Below, in pieces: positions 27,376-36,818 of a stretch of 64,000 nucleotides of DNA (positions are counted from its first letter, which is position 1; every line of letters begins with the position of its first letter). The stretch is from an uncultured Photobacterium sp. Its GTDB lineage: Bacteria; Pseudomonadota; Gammaproteobacteria; Enterobacterales; Vibrionaceae. The position numbers and the translations under genes were made by a program. The DNA lies in contig NZ_CANMZV010000005.1 of the NCBI RefSeq assembly GCF_947502415.1, forward strand, positions 186,001-250,000. The letters are read 5' to 3'. The notes below the pieces were generated by a model that was given only the letters and a program-made list of their open reading frames with translations, was not told the DNA's origin and did no database searches.

Positions 27376-27870
27376 ATGGCTGAGGGCACAGAAAATTCAG
27401 GCAGTAAAAAAAAGCTGTTTATTGTCATAGCTGTCGTTGTTGTATTGTTGCTCGGCGGTGGTGTCGGTGCATGGTTTATGATGGGTGATGATTTATCTTC
27501 GGATGAGGAAGTGACCGAGACTGTCGAGACGACGAAGTCGGCAAAAGTAGAGCCGGCATATTATGTGATTCTGCCACAGCCATTTATCTTTAATGTGACG
27601 GGTGAACAACGTGATCGCCTGGTTCAGGTAAAAGTACAGCTGATGGTGCGTGGTGACAGTAATGAGGCCACGGCCAACCAGCATATACCGTTAATCGAGA
27701 GTACGTTGCTGCAGACTTTTGGCGCAGCAACCGTAGATCAGTTGCGAACATCGAATGGTCGGACACATCTGCGCCAGCAGGCATTGTTTGCGGTGCAAAA
27801 TGCATTGACAAAAGTATCTGGTCAGAAAGTGGTTGAACGCGTACTCTTCACTGGTTTTGTAATGCAATAG
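27376..27870 (+). CDS. fliL: Flagellar basal body-associated protein FliL
   Basis: Single-pass inner-membrane protein (helix about 14-36) of 164 residues that rings the stator. The periplasmic part has YYVILPQPFIFNVTGEQRDRLVQVKVQL, then the C-terminal LRTSNGRTHLRQQALFAVQNAL segment, both FliL features. AAAGGAAC precedes the ATG. fliM starts 8 bp after the stop. Confidence 0.96.
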   Translation: MAEGTENSGSKKKLFIVIAVVVVLLLGGGVGAWFMMGDDLSSDEEVTETVETTKSAKVEPAYYVILPQPFIFNVTGEQRDRLVQVKVQLMVRGDSNEATANQHIPLIESTLLQTFGAATVDQLRTSNGRTHLRQQALFAVQNALTKVSGQKVVERVLFTGFVMQ

Positions 27871-27877
27871 GCTGAAT

Positions 27878-28930
27878 GTGAGTGACTTATTAACTCAAGA
27901 CGAAATTGATGCCCTGTTACATGGTGTTGATGACGTTGAAGATGATCAGGGTTCCAGCTTGGAACTTGGTGCGGGTGTTGTCCAGTTTGATTTCTCATCG
28001 CAAGACAGGATTGTTCGTGGGCGGATGCCCACCCTTGAGCTGATCAACGAACGCTTTGCGCGCCATATGCGGATCAGCTTGTTTAACATGCTGCGAAAAA
28101 CCGCAGAAGTGTCGATTAATGGCGTACAGATGATTAAGTTCGGGGAGTATCAGAATACTCTTTATGTACCGACAAGTTTGAACATGGTGCGTTTTCGTCC
28201 GTTGAAAGGGACGGCGCTGATCACCATGGAAGCTCGCTTGGTTTTCATTCTAGTGGAAAACTTCTTCGGTGGTGATGGGCGATTCCATGCCAAGATTGAA
28301 GGGCGTGAGTTTACGCCTACCGAGCGACGTATTGTCCAGATGTTGCTGAAGTTGGTGTTTGAGGATTATCGTGAGGCTTGGTCTCCGGTGATGGGGGTTG
28401 ACTTCGAATACCTTGATTCGGAAGTCAACCCGACGATGGCCAACATTGTTAGCCCGACGGAAGTGATCGTCGTTAGCTCATTCCATATTGAAGTTGACGG
28501 TGGTGGTGGTGATTTCCACGTAGTGATGCCGTACTCGATGGTTGAGCCGATCCGTGAACTACTTGATGCTGGTGTCCAGAGTGACAAGATGGATACCGAC
28601 GTGCGCTGGAGCAAGGCATTGCGTGATGAAATCATGGATGTGCCAGTTAATATCCGCGCCAAGCTGATGGATGTAGACTTGTCATTGAGAGATTTGATGG
28701 AGCTGCGGCCGGGTGATGTGATCCCGATTGATATGCCGGAAGCGACAACAGTGTTTGTAGAAGATCTTCCGTCATACCGGGCTAAGATGGGTAAGTCGGG
28801 TGATAATGTTGCGCTTAAAATAACAGAAAAACTCAAGCGGCCTGATATGGTGAAAACCGATTTGGCATTCCTTGACCGTGATGAACTTGGTTCGGCGCTG
28901 CTTAGTTTGCATGACGACGATGACGATTAG
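27878..28930 (+). CDS. fliM: Flagellar motor switch protein FliM
   Basis: Middle C-ring protein, 350 residues, GTG start. The N-terminal peptide SDLLTQDEIDALLHGVDD contains the CheY-P binding motif. The centre has GGDGRFHAKIEGREFTPTERRI and the C-terminus is the SpoA domain shared with FliN (about 255-325). The chain ends in a short Asp-rich tail (HDDDDD). Confidence 0.97.
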   Translation: MSDLLTQDEIDALLHGVDDVEDDQGSSLELGAGVVQFDFSSQDRIVRGRMPTLELINERFARHMRISLFNMLRKTAEVSINGVQMIKFGEYQNTLYVPTSLNMVRFRPLKGTALITMEARLVFILVENFFGGDGRFHAKIEGREFTPTERRIVQMLLKLVFEDYREAWSPVMGVDFEYLDSEVNPTMANIVSPTEVIVVSSFHIEVDGGGGDFHVVMPYSMVEPIRELLDAGVQSDKMDTDVRWSKALRDEIMDVPVNIRAKLMDVDLSLRDLMELRPGDVIPIDMPEATTVFVEDLPSYRAKMGKSGDNVALKITEKLKRPDMVKTDLAFLDRDELGSALLSLHDDDDD

Positions 28931-28946
28931 ATAACAGGTGTAGTTT

Positions 28947-29339
28947 ATGTCTCAAAATGATCAACAAATTGCCGATGATTGGGCTGCGGCAATAGCTGAA
29001 CAGGCAATTGATGAAAGTGCCCAGCCAGCACCGCTGGAAGAGCTGACTGATGATAGTGCGCCTATTACTGAAGATGAACGTCGAAAGCTTGATACGATTC
29101 TGGATATTCCCGTGACAATTTCGATGGAAGTCGGACGCTCACAAATTAGTATCCGTAATTTACTGCAGTTGAACCAGGGCTCAGTTGTTGAACTGGATCG
29201 TGTTGCCGGTGAATCTTTGGATGTAATGGTTAACGGTACTCTGATTGCTCACGGCGAAGTGGTCGTGGTCAATGATAAGTTTGGTATTCGTCTGACTGAT
29301 GTGATCAGCCAGACCGAGCGTATTAAGAAATTGCGTTAA
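28947..29339 (+). CDS. fliN: Flagellar motor switch protein FliN
   Basis: 130-residue distal C-ring protein. After a ~45-residue acidic N-terminal arm comes the SpoA domain: LDTILDIPVTISMEVGRSQI, RNLLQLNQGSVVELDRVAGE and VVVNDKFGIRLTDVIS. 16 bp after fliM. Confidence 0.97.
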   Translation: MSQNDQQIADDWAAAIAEQAIDESAQPAPLEELTDDSAPITEDERRKLDTILDIPVTISMEVGRSQISIRNLLQLNQGSVVELDRVAGESLDVMVNGTLIAHGEVVVVNDKFGIRLTDVISQTERIKKLR

Positions 29340-29347
29340 GGTTGGTC

Positions 29348-29755
29348 ATGAAAAGCTCTCTAGCGAGGTTGGTTGCTGCGCTGTTGTTCGCATCAATCAG
29401 CATGCCGGCTTTGGCTGCGCCTGCCAATGAAATGAATATCGCGACTACGCTGGCTGCGCTTATTCTGGTAGTGATGCTGATTTTATTCCTGGCCTGGGTG
29501 CTCAAGCGGATGAAGTTGCCAGGGATCCAGGGTGCAGATGGTTCCATTAAAATTATTCGCCAGTTGCCTGTTGGGCAACGTGAGCGAATTGTATTGTTGC
29601 AGGTTGGGGATGAGCAGTTGCTGGTGGGTGTAACCCAGCAGAATATTTCATTGTTGAGCAAGCTGGATCAGCCGTTGTCCATGGAAGAGGAACAAAGTGG
29701 TGGTGAGTTTGCCGCTCACTTAAATAAGTTACTGAAAAAGAATGATAAGAAATAG
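29348..29755 (+). CDS. fliO: Flagellar biosynthesis protein FliO
   Basis: Small membrane protein that assists assembly of the FliP5-FliR1 export core. 135 residues: an N-terminal signal-like segment, one transmembrane helix (about 32-55) and a cytoplasmic part with [30 protein letters not shown], the FliO hallmark. The ATG at 29348 is preferred over an in-frame TTG at 29342. Overlaps fliP by 14 bp. Confidence 0.94.
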   Translation: MKSSLARLVAALLFASISMPALAAPANEMNIATTLAALILVVMLILFLAWVLKRMKLPGIQGADGSIKIIRQLPVGQRERIVLLQVGDEQLLVGVTQQNISLLSKLDQPLSMEEEQSGGEFAAHLNKLLKKNDKK

Positions 29756-30593
29756 TTTTCTGGCCGCTGTCCTGGCGGTTTTTAGTCTTGTTCTGACGTT
29801 CCCTGCTATGGCTGAAACTGAAGACCCTGGTTTGTCTTCGGCTGTTGGCAACAGTGTCACTGTCAGTAAGATGCAGAATGAGTCGGGGGCGATGCGCCTG
29901 ATGACGACCGGCGGAAGCGGCGGGATACCTGCTTTTTCTGTTACGGTGAACCCTGATGGCAGCGAAGACTATTCGGTGACTTTGCAGATTCTTGCGCTGA
30001 TGACGGCGTTGGGCTTCTTGCCAGCTATCGTGATCTTGATGACATCCTTTACTCGGATAGTGGTTGTGATGTCGATTTTGAGGCAGGCGATGGGTTTGCA
30101 GCAGACGCCGTCGAACCAAGTGATCATCGGTATTGCAATGTTCATGACGTTTTTCATCATGTCACCGGTGCTGGATCGTATCAATAACGAGGCGATTCAG
30201 CCTTACCTCAATGAACAGATGACAGCCCCGCAGGCACTGACTGCGGCTCAGGCACCATTGCGGGCGTTTATGCTTAAGCAGACGCGGGTCAAGGATTTAG
30301 AAAGTTTCGTCAACATGTCGGGCTCGGATGCTACCGATCCGCAGGAAGTGCCGATGACGGTGCTGATCCCTGCATTTATCACATCGGAGCTTAAAACGGC
30401 ATTTCAGATTGGCTTTATGTTGTTCCTGCCATTTTTGATCATTGATCTTGTGGTGGCGTCAGTATTGATGGCAATGGGTATGATGATGTTGTCACCGATG
30501 ATTGTATCCTTGCCATTTAAGTTGATGTTGTTTGTCCTGGTTGATGGTTGGAACTTGATACTGTCGACACTGGCTGGCAGTTTCGGCACGTAA
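29742..30593 (+). CDS. fliP: Flagellar export gate protein FliP
   Basis: Polytopic export-gate protein with a cleavable signal peptide (first ~24 residues, ending AMA-ET). 283 residues. Conserved [20 protein letters not shown] and [20 protein letters not shown], and C-terminal [20 protein letters not shown]. Forms the pore core with FliQ and FliR. The mature N-terminal region (about 25-75) is longer than in enterics. Confidence 0.96.
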   Translation: MIRNSFLAAVLAVFSLVLTFPAMAETEDPGLSSAVGNSVTVSKMQNESGAMRLMTTGGSGGIPAFSVTVNPDGSEDYSVTLQILALMTALGFLPAIVILMTSFTRIVVVMSILRQAMGLQQTPSNQVIIGIAMFMTFFIMSPVLDRINNEAIQPYLNEQMTAPQALTAAQAPLRAFMLKQTRVKDLESFVNMSGSDATDPQEVPMTVLIPAFITSELKTAFQIGFMLFLPFLIIDLVVASVLMAMGMMMLSPMIVSLPFKLMLFVLVDGWNLILSTLAGSFGT

Positions 30594-30612
30594 TGCTGAA
30601 GGGGAGCACATA

Positions 30613-30882
30613 ATGACACCTGAAGCGTTTGTCGAAATTTTCCAAGACGCGTTGTACATGGTTTTGTTGATGGTCTGTGCCATTGTGGTACCGGGCCTTT
30701 TGATCGGTCTGGTGGTGGCTATTTTCCAGGCGGCCACATCGATCAACGAACAGACTTTGAGTTTCTTGCCGCGATTGATTGTTACTTTGCTGGCTTTGAT
30801 GTTTTTTGGCCATATGATGACGCAGATGCTGATGGACTACTTCTATCGCATTATCGAGCAGATCCCGCAGCTGTTGTATTAG
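30613..30882 (+). CDS. fliQ: Flagellar export gate protein FliQ
   Basis: 89-residue two-helix membrane protein. It shows the family's AIVVPGLLIGLVVAIFQAAT, SINEQTLSFLPRLIVTLLAL pattern. Start preceded by AGGGGAG. Subunit of the FliPQR pore. Confidence 0.96.
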   Translation: MTPEAFVEIFQDALYMVLLMVCAIVVPGLLIGLVVAIFQAATSINEQTLSFLPRLIVTLLALMFFGHMMTQMLMDYFYRIIEQIPQLLY

Positions 30883-30916
30883 CGCTGTTAATTGACCTAG
30901 ATGAGTGAGTAGCCGG

Positions 30917-31699
30917 ATGTCTTATCCATCGACCCTGTTATTGGAGTTGATCGCCAATTACTTTTGGCCGCTGACACGGATCTCGGCAATGTTGATGGTG
31001 ATGACCTTTTTCGGCGCTCGTTTTGTGTCGGCAAGGATCAGATTTTATCTTTCGCTGACGATTACTTTCGCAGTGATGCCGATGTTGCCTCAGGTTCCTC
31101 GAGAGTATGAACTGTTGTCTGTTGGCGGGTTTCTGATCACCGCTCAGCAGGTTATTATCGGTGTCTCGATGGGGCTGGTAACTCAGTTTGTCACCCAGAC
31201 CTTTGTCTTACTAGGTCAGATCCTCGGTATGCAGTCGAGCTTGGGCTTTGCTTCTATGGTCGACCCAGCTAATGGCCAGAACACACCGGTACTGGGCCAG
31301 TTTTATCTGTTTTTGGCTATTATGCTGTTTCTTGCCACTGACGGCCACTTGGCCATGCTGAATATAGTAGTAATGAGCTTTAAGACTTTGCCTATTGGTG
31401 AGGCAATGTTCCAGCCTGTGGATTATTATCAACTAGCGGGCTGGTTTGGTCATATGTTCAAAGCTGGGCTGAATATGGCTTTGGCCGGGATCATCGCTTT
31501 GCTGACTGTAAACCTATCGTTTGGTGTTATGACCCGTGCCGCACCGCAGCTGAATATTTTCTCTCTGGGCTTTTCGTTTGCTTTGCTGCTTGGCTTAGTG
31601 ATTAGTTGGTTCTTGGTTGCTGCGATGGTGCCGCAGTATGAACACAACTGGGATGTGGGCTTTAGCCAAATCTGTAGTTTAATTAGGGTAGATTGTTGA
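30917..31699 (+). CDS. fliR: Flagellar export gate protein FliR
   Basis: 260-residue multi-spanning component of the FliPQR pore. Conserved ARFVSARIRFYLSLTITFAV, then GQILGMQSSLGFASMVDPANG. The ATG at 30917 gives the usual MSYPSTLLLELIANYFWPLTR start; a GTG four codons upstream is in frame. flhB begins one base after the stop. Confidence 0.95.
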   Translation: MSYPSTLLLELIANYFWPLTRISAMLMVMTFFGARFVSARIRFYLSLTITFAVMPMLPQVPREYELLSVGGFLITAQQVIIGVSMGLVTQFVTQTFVLLGQILGMQSSLGFASMVDPANGQNTPVLGQFYLFLAIMLFLATDGHLAMLNIVVMSFKTLPIGEAMFQPVDYYQLAGWFGHMFKAGLNMALAGIIALLTVNLSFGVMTRAAPQLNIFSLGFSFALLLGLVISWFLVAAMVPQYEHNWDVGFSQICSLIRVDC

Positions 31700-31700
31700 T

Positions 31701-32831
31701 ATGTCAGATGCTGATGGTCAGGAACGTACCGAAGACGCCACACCCCGAAGGCTTCAGCAGGCGCGGGAAAAGGGGCAAGTACCGCGCTCAAGAGAATTAG
31801 CTTCAGTTGTTGTGTTGGTGGCAGGTGCCGTCAGCCTGATGTGGTTTGGTGAAATCCTGGGTAAGGGACTCGCCGAAGTCATGATGAATATGTTTTCGCT
31901 CACTCGTGAAGAGATTTACGACCTCAATAAACTCTTTTTTGTCATTACCTCATCGGTCTGGCATGTTGCTCTGCCGCTGGTGTTGGTGTTGGTTTTTTTG
32001 TTTGTGGCTGCGATTATAGGTGCGGTCGGCCTTGGCGGGATCAGCTTCTCGACCGAGGCTGCAAGCCCGAAACTTTCAAAAATCAATCCGATTAGTGGTT
32101 TCAAGCGGATGCTTGGCAAGCAGAGTATTGTCGAGCTTATCAAATCGATCCTTAAAGTTTCGCTGGTTGCTGGCGTCGCTTTTTATCTGATGAATGACAG
32201 TCTGGAAGATTTCTTCCAGCTCAGCGTTGAAATCTACCCGCAGAACATGTTTCATGCGCTTGATATATTATCCGGATTTGTCCTTTTGATTTGTTGCTCG
32301 CTGCTGATAGTGGTAGCTATTGATATTCCCTATCAGATTTGGCAACACAATGAACAGCTGAAAATGACAAAGCAGGAAGTGAAAGACGAATTCAAAGATT
32401 CTGAAGGTAAACCGGAGGTTAAAGGCCGGATTCGGATGTTGCAACGTGAAATGGCCCAGCGTCGGATGATGGCTGATGTGCCGCAGGCTGATGTTGTGAT
32501 TACCAACCCGGAGCACTTCTCGGTAGCCTTGCGTTATGATCCGAAAATAGATTCGGCACCGATAGTTATTGCCAAAGGTGTTGACCATATTGCACTTAAA
32601 ATCAGGGAAATTGCCAACAATAATGAGATTGATATTGTGCCTGCGCCCCCACTTGCTCGTGCGATTTATCACACGACAGAACTTGAGCAACAAATCCCTG
32701 ACGGTCTGTTTACCGCAGTGGCCCAGGTCTTGGCATATATTTTCCAGCTGAAGCAATACCGCAAAGGGCGCGGACAAAAGCCGCAGCTGTCGAAAGAAGT
32801 GACGAATATCCCGCCAGAGCTCCGCCATTAA
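31701..32831 (+). CDS. flhB: Flagellar export switch protein FlhB (NPEH variant)
   Basis: Four-helix membrane protein plus cytoplasmic domain that changes export specificity from hook to filament. 376 residues, starting MSDADGQERTEDATPRRLQQAREKG. The autocleavage site, NPTH in Salmonella, reads NPEH here (ITNPEHFSVALRYDP, about residues 271-285). The catalytic Asn and Pro are kept, so cleavage is still plausible. The C-terminal ARAIYHTTELEQQIPDGLF is normal. Last gene of the fliK-flhB run. Confidence 0.96.
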   Translation: MSDADGQERTEDATPRRLQQAREKGQVPRSRELASVVVLVAGAVSLMWFGEILGKGLAEVMMNMFSLTREEIYDLNKLFFVITSSVWHVALPLVLVLVFLFVAAIIGAVGLGGISFSTEAASPKLSKINPISGFKRMLGKQSIVELIKSILKVSLVAGVAFYLMNDSLEDFFQLSVEIYPQNMFHALDILSGFVLLICCSLLIVVAIDIPYQIWQHNEQLKMTKQEVKDEFKDSEGKPEVKGRIRMLQREMAQRRMMADVPQADVVITNPEHFSVALRYDPKIDSAPIVIAKGVDHIALKIREIANNNEIDIVPAPPLARAIYHTTELEQQIPDGLFTAVAQVLAYIFQLKQYRKGRGQKPQLSKEVTNIPPELRH

Positions 32832-32891
32832 AATTATTGAGGTTGAGATAGCGGTATAACTGTATGCATGTCAAAAGTTTGGCGTTCAAAG

Positions 32892-32906
32892 AGGTATGAT
32901 TATTGC
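32892..32906 (+). promoter_or_regulatory. Sigma-54 promoter for the flhA run
   Basis: AGGTATG-ATTA-TTGC with exact GG-N10-GC spacing, 83 bp before flhA; only the leading T of the -24 box is missing. It lies in the 157-bp gap after flhB. Confidence 0.68.
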
Positions 32907-32988
32907 TTTGAAGGTTCCTGGTTGGAGTTGAAAGGGCTAGAATGCTCGGTACTTCTTAGAATCATCACCTCAAAAATAGTTAGATTGA

Positions 32989-35085
32989 ATGAAGCTTTCG
33001 ATACCATTTGCGGATAAATTGCCTTTATCGCGCTTACAGTCTATGCCATCAATAGGCGCCCCCGTCATGGTTTTGTCAACCTTGGCGATGGTTGTGCTGC
33101 CTATGCCTCCGCTCTTGCTGGATATGGCTTTCTCTTTCAATATCGCGCTGGCGCTGGTGGTGTTACTCGTTACCGTTTATACCCGTCGTCCACTTGATTT
33201 TGCCGCTTTCCCTACTGTTCTTCTGATTGCCACTTTGCTGCGTCTGGCTTTGAACGTTGCATCAACCCGTGTGGTCTTGCTATACGGTCATGAAGGTTCT
33301 GATGCGGCCGGTCAGGTCATTGATGCGTTTGGTTCGGTGGTGATTGGCGGTAACTATGCCGTTGGTCTTGTGGTCTTCCTGATCTTGATGATTATTAACT
33401 TCATGGTTGTTACCAAAGGTGCTGGCCGTATTTCGGAAGTTAGTGCACGCTTTACCCTTGATGCTTTACCGGGAAAGCAGATGGCAATCGATGCTGACCT
33501 TAATGCCGGGTTAATTGACCAGGAGCAGGCCAGAACCCGCCGTTTTGAGGTAACCAAGGAAGCTGATTTTTACGGTTCAATGGACGGTGCGTCTAAATTC
33601 GTAAAAGGGGATGCGATTGCCGGTATCCTGATCCTCTGTATCAACATTATCGGTGGTTTGGTTATCGGTATGGGCCAGCACGGTCTGGCTTTTGGTGATG
33701 CGATAGAAATATACAGCCTGCTGACCATTGGTGATGGTCTGGTTGCTCAGATCCCGTCATTGCTGCTATCTATTGGTGCGGCAATGATGGTGACTCGTCA
33801 AAATACTGACGAGGATATGGGGCAACAGATGGTGTTCCAGATGTTCAACAATCCTCAAGCATTGATTATCACCGGGGTGATCCTGTTTGTGATGGGGATT
33901 GTTCCGGGGATGCCTCATATACCTTTTTTGTTGTTGGCTGCAATGATCGGTGGTCTTGCCTACTGGCAGATCAAGAAACAGCAAGTTGCGGCTGTGGCTG
34001 AAGCTGAAGAGCCGTCAACCGAGCTGGCCGCCCAGCCAAGCCAGAAAGAACTATCGTGGGATGATGTCCAGCCTGTTGATATTGTTGGGCTTGAGGTTGG
34101 TTATCGTCTAATACCAATGGTAGATAAAGAGCAAGGCGGTGAGCTGCTTGATCGAGTCAAAGGGGTTCGTAAGAAGTTATCTCAGGACTTTGGTTTCCTG
34201 ATCCCGCCTGTCCATATTCGTGATAATCTGGAGTTACCGCCAAATACTTATCGTATAAGCCTGATGGGCGTCACTTGCGGTGAGGCTAATATTCATCCGA
34301 ATATGGAACTGGCAATTAACCCGGGACAGGTGTTTGGCACCATTGACGGTGAAGCAACAACTGACCCGGCATTTGGCCTTGATGCCGTATGGATTATGGA
34401 AGCGCAGCGTGAGCATGCGCAGGCACTGGGTTATACCGTGGTAGATTCAGCAACAGTGCTGGCTACCCATTTGAGCCAGATTCTTACTAACAGTGCTTCG
34501 CAGCTGCTGGGTCATGAAGAAGTGCAGAACTTACTTGAAATGCTCGGCCAGACAACACCTAAACTGGTTGAGGCATTTGTTCCGGATCAGCTGTCGTTGG
34601 GTGTGGTGGTTAAAGTGCTGCAGAACCTGCTGCATGAAGGTATCCCGATTCGTGATATTCGGACAATTGTCCAGACGCTTTCTGAGTACTCATCGAAGAG
34701 TCAAGATTCTGACATCCTGACTGCTGCTGTCAGAATCGGCTTGAAACGACTAATTTGCCAAGCAATCAATGGCATAGAGCCAGAGCTTCCAGTGATAACT
34801 CTGGTTCCTGAGCTGGAACAAATATTGCATAAAACTATGCAGTCTGCCGGAGGTGAGTCTTCCGGTATTGAACCAGGGCTGGCAGAGCGCCTGCAGCGCT
34901 CATTGACCGAGGCCACTCAGCAACAGGAGCTGAAAGGAGAGCCTGCCGTATTACTGACTTCCGGTGTGTTACGGTCAACGCTTGCCAAGTTTGTCAAAAA
35001 CACTATCCCATCGCTGCGTGTGCTTTCTTACCAGGAAGTACCTGATGAAAAGCAGATACGTATCGTAAACGCTGTGGGTAATTAA
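32989..35085 (+). CDS. flhA: Flagellar export gate protein FlhA
   Basis: 698-residue export-gate component with about eight transmembrane helices in the first ~330 residues and a large cytoplasmic receptor domain for chaperone-substrate complexes. Conserved FHIPEP motif region: ARFTLDALPGKQMAIDADLNAG and EADFYGSMDGASKFVKGDAI. The cytoplasmic part has VHIRDNLELPPNTYRI and GVVVKVLQNLLHEGIPIRD. First gene of flhA-flhF-flhG-fliA-che. Confidence 0.97.
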   Translation: MKLSIPFADKLPLSRLQSMPSIGAPVMVLSTLAMVVLPMPPLLLDMAFSFNIALALVVLLVTVYTRRPLDFAAFPTVLLIATLLRLALNVASTRVVLLYGHEGSDAAGQVIDAFGSVVIGGNYAVGLVVFLILMIINFMVVTKGAGRISEVSARFTLDALPGKQMAIDADLNAGLIDQEQARTRRFEVTKEADFYGSMDGASKFVKGDAIAGILILCINIIGGLVIGMGQHGLAFGDAIEIYSLLTIGDGLVAQIPSLLLSIGAAMMVTRQNTDEDMGQQMVFQMFNNPQALIITGVILFVMGIVPGMPHIPFLLLAAMIGGLAYWQIKKQQVAAVAEAEEPSTELAAQPSQKELSWDDVQPVDIVGLEVGYRLIPMVDKEQGGELLDRVKGVRKKLSQDFGFLIPPVHIRDNLELPPNTYRISLMGVTCGEANIHPNMELAINPGQVFGTIDGEATTDPAFGLDAVWIMEAQREHAQALGYTVVDSATVLATHLSQILTNSASQLLGHEEVQNLLEMLGQTTPKLVEAFVPDQLSLGVVVKVLQNLLHEGIPIRDIRTIVQTLSEYSSKSQDSDILTAAVRIGLKRLICQAINGIEPELPVITLVPELEQILHKTMQSAGGESSGIEPGLAERLQRSLTEATQQQELKGEPAVLLTSGVLRSTLAKFVKNTIPSLRVLSYQEVPDEKQIRIVNAVGN

Positions 35086-35168
35086 GGTTAGAATCGATAC
35101 TGTACGATTTGGCTAGCTTGGCGGGAAAGATGCCGTAAGCATGAGCGTAATAAAACGGGAAGAAAAGA

Positions 35169-36818
35169 TTGAAAATTAAGCGATTTTTTGCCAAGGACAT
35201 GCGAGCCGCACTGAATGAAGTCAAAGAAGAACTCGGTGCTGATGCGGTGATCATGTCGAATAAAAAAGTGACCGGCGGTGTCGAGATTGTCGCTGCGGTT
35301 GATACTGACGGTTCTAATGAACAGCCACAGGTTTCGCAGCTAACTACTCGTAACGCTCTGGCGGAGCGGTTAGGTCAGGCCAAGCGTAAGCTGGCTGATG
35401 ACAAAGTGCAGTTGAAACAATCAGATGTTAACCGCTTTGCTAATGTGCTGCAGAATTATACTGGCGACAGTCAGCAGGATGGCCCTGCAGAAACAGAAGT
35501 GGATTCACTGTCGGCATTGCTTAAACGTCAGTCGAAACAGCAAGGACAAGATCCTGCCGCTCGTAATTACGATGGACCTGAACGCCGTTCTGCGCCGAGT
35601 AACTATTCTCAGCAGGGGGCAGGGTATGGTAGCGGTAGTGCGCTGCACCAGGACCATCGTCAGCCAGGTAATAATGAGCCATCACGTTATGGCCAGCGCC
35701 AGCAAAAGCATGAGCTGGATCTTGGTGATTACTGTCGCCCGCAAGCTAAAAACCAGGAAATGCGCTCTGATTATTCGCGTGGCAGTCACCTTGGAAACAA
35801 TAACCAAGCAAAGAATAGCCGTGAAGGCAATCGTCTGGATCCGACCCGTTATGATCCGAAAGCCAGCAGTCATTCGAGTGATGAGCTGGACATGATGTGT
35901 AACGAAATGGCATCGATTCGTCACTTGTTGGAGCATCAGCTTTCCGGCCTGATGTGGCAGGAAGTAGAACGTCGTGAACCGATGCGGGCGATGATGATTA
36001 AGCGCCTGGAAAAAATGGGATTATCCCCAGAGTTATCCGATCAGCTGGCATGTTATATTCCAGAGGATGTACCGGCTCATGAAGCTTTGCCGGCTCTGTT
36101 AGATTTGCTGTCTGATCAAATTATTACAACCAATGACTGTATCCTTGAAAATGGGGGAGTCGTTGCTTTGCTAGGGCCGACTGGCGTGGGTAAAACAACC
36201 ACGATTGCTAAGTTGGCGGCACGAGCAGCAATGGAGTTTGGCCCGGATGATATCGCCTTGGTCACCACGGATACTTACCGTATCGGTGCCCATGAGCAAC
36301 TGGCGACTTATGGGCGAATTATGGGTTGTCCGGTAAGAGTGGCCAAAGATGCTGAAGAACTTGCTGATATACTTCATCAGTTGCGACACAGACGTCTGGT
36401 TTTGCTTGATACCGCGGGTATGGGGCAGCGTGATATTCGCCTATCGGAGCAGCTTGACACCCTGATGCAGAGTAGTGGTTCGCAGATCCGCAGTTATCTG
36501 GTTCTGCCTTCGACGGCACAGCGCCGTGTACTTCATGAAACTATTGAACATTTTCGCCGTATCCCTCTATCGGGTTGCGTTTTGACCAAGCTTGATGAAT
36601 CGCTGAGTTTGGGAGAAGTGATATGTGTATCAATTCAGAATGCACTACCGATCGCTTATTTGGCGGATGGGCAGCGAGTTCCTGAAGACATTAAAGTGGC
36701 AACCGGTGACTACCTGGTAGCGCGTGCGAATGAATTACTAGAACAAGAATTGAGCCAGCGTTCTCATTTCTGGAGTAGTGATAGTTCAGAACATCAGGCG
36801 GCAGACTTTTATGATTGA
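35169..36818 (+). CDS. flhF: Flagellar polar-placement GTPase FlhF
   Basis: SRP-type GTPase that marks the cell pole and promotes flagellum formation. 549 residues, TTG start with GGGAAGAAAAG upstream; MKIKRFFAKDMRAALNEVKEELG is the standard N-terminus. The middle B domain (about 110-245) is a long, hydrophilic insert rich in Gln, Ser, Arg and Tyr. The NG domain has G1 GPTGVGKTTTIAKLA, G3 DTAGMG and G4 TKLDES. Overlaps flhG by 8 bp. Confidence 0.96.
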   Translation: MKIKRFFAKDMRAALNEVKEELGADAVIMSNKKVTGGVEIVAAVDTDGSNEQPQVSQLTTRNALAERLGQAKRKLADDKVQLKQSDVNRFANVLQNYTGDSQQDGPAETEVDSLSALLKRQSKQQGQDPAARNYDGPERRSAPSNYSQQGAGYGSGSALHQDHRQPGNNEPSRYGQRQQKHELDLGDYCRPQAKNQEMRSDYSRGSHLGNNNQAKNSREGNRLDPTRYDPKASSHSSDELDMMCNEMASIRHLLEHQLSGLMWQEVERREPMRAMMIKRLEKMGLSPELSDQLACYIPEDVPAHEALPALLDLLSDQIITTNDCILENGGVVALLGPTGVGKTTTIAKLAARAAMEFGPDDIALVTTDTYRIGAHEQLATYGRIMGCPVRVAKDAEELADILHQLRHRRLVLLDTAGMGQRDIRLSEQLDTLMQSSGSQIRSYLVLPSTAQRRVLHETIEHFRRIPLSGCVLTKLDESLSLGEVICVSIQNALPIAYLADGQRVPEDIKVATGDYLVARANELLEQELSQRSHFWSSDSSEHQAADFYD

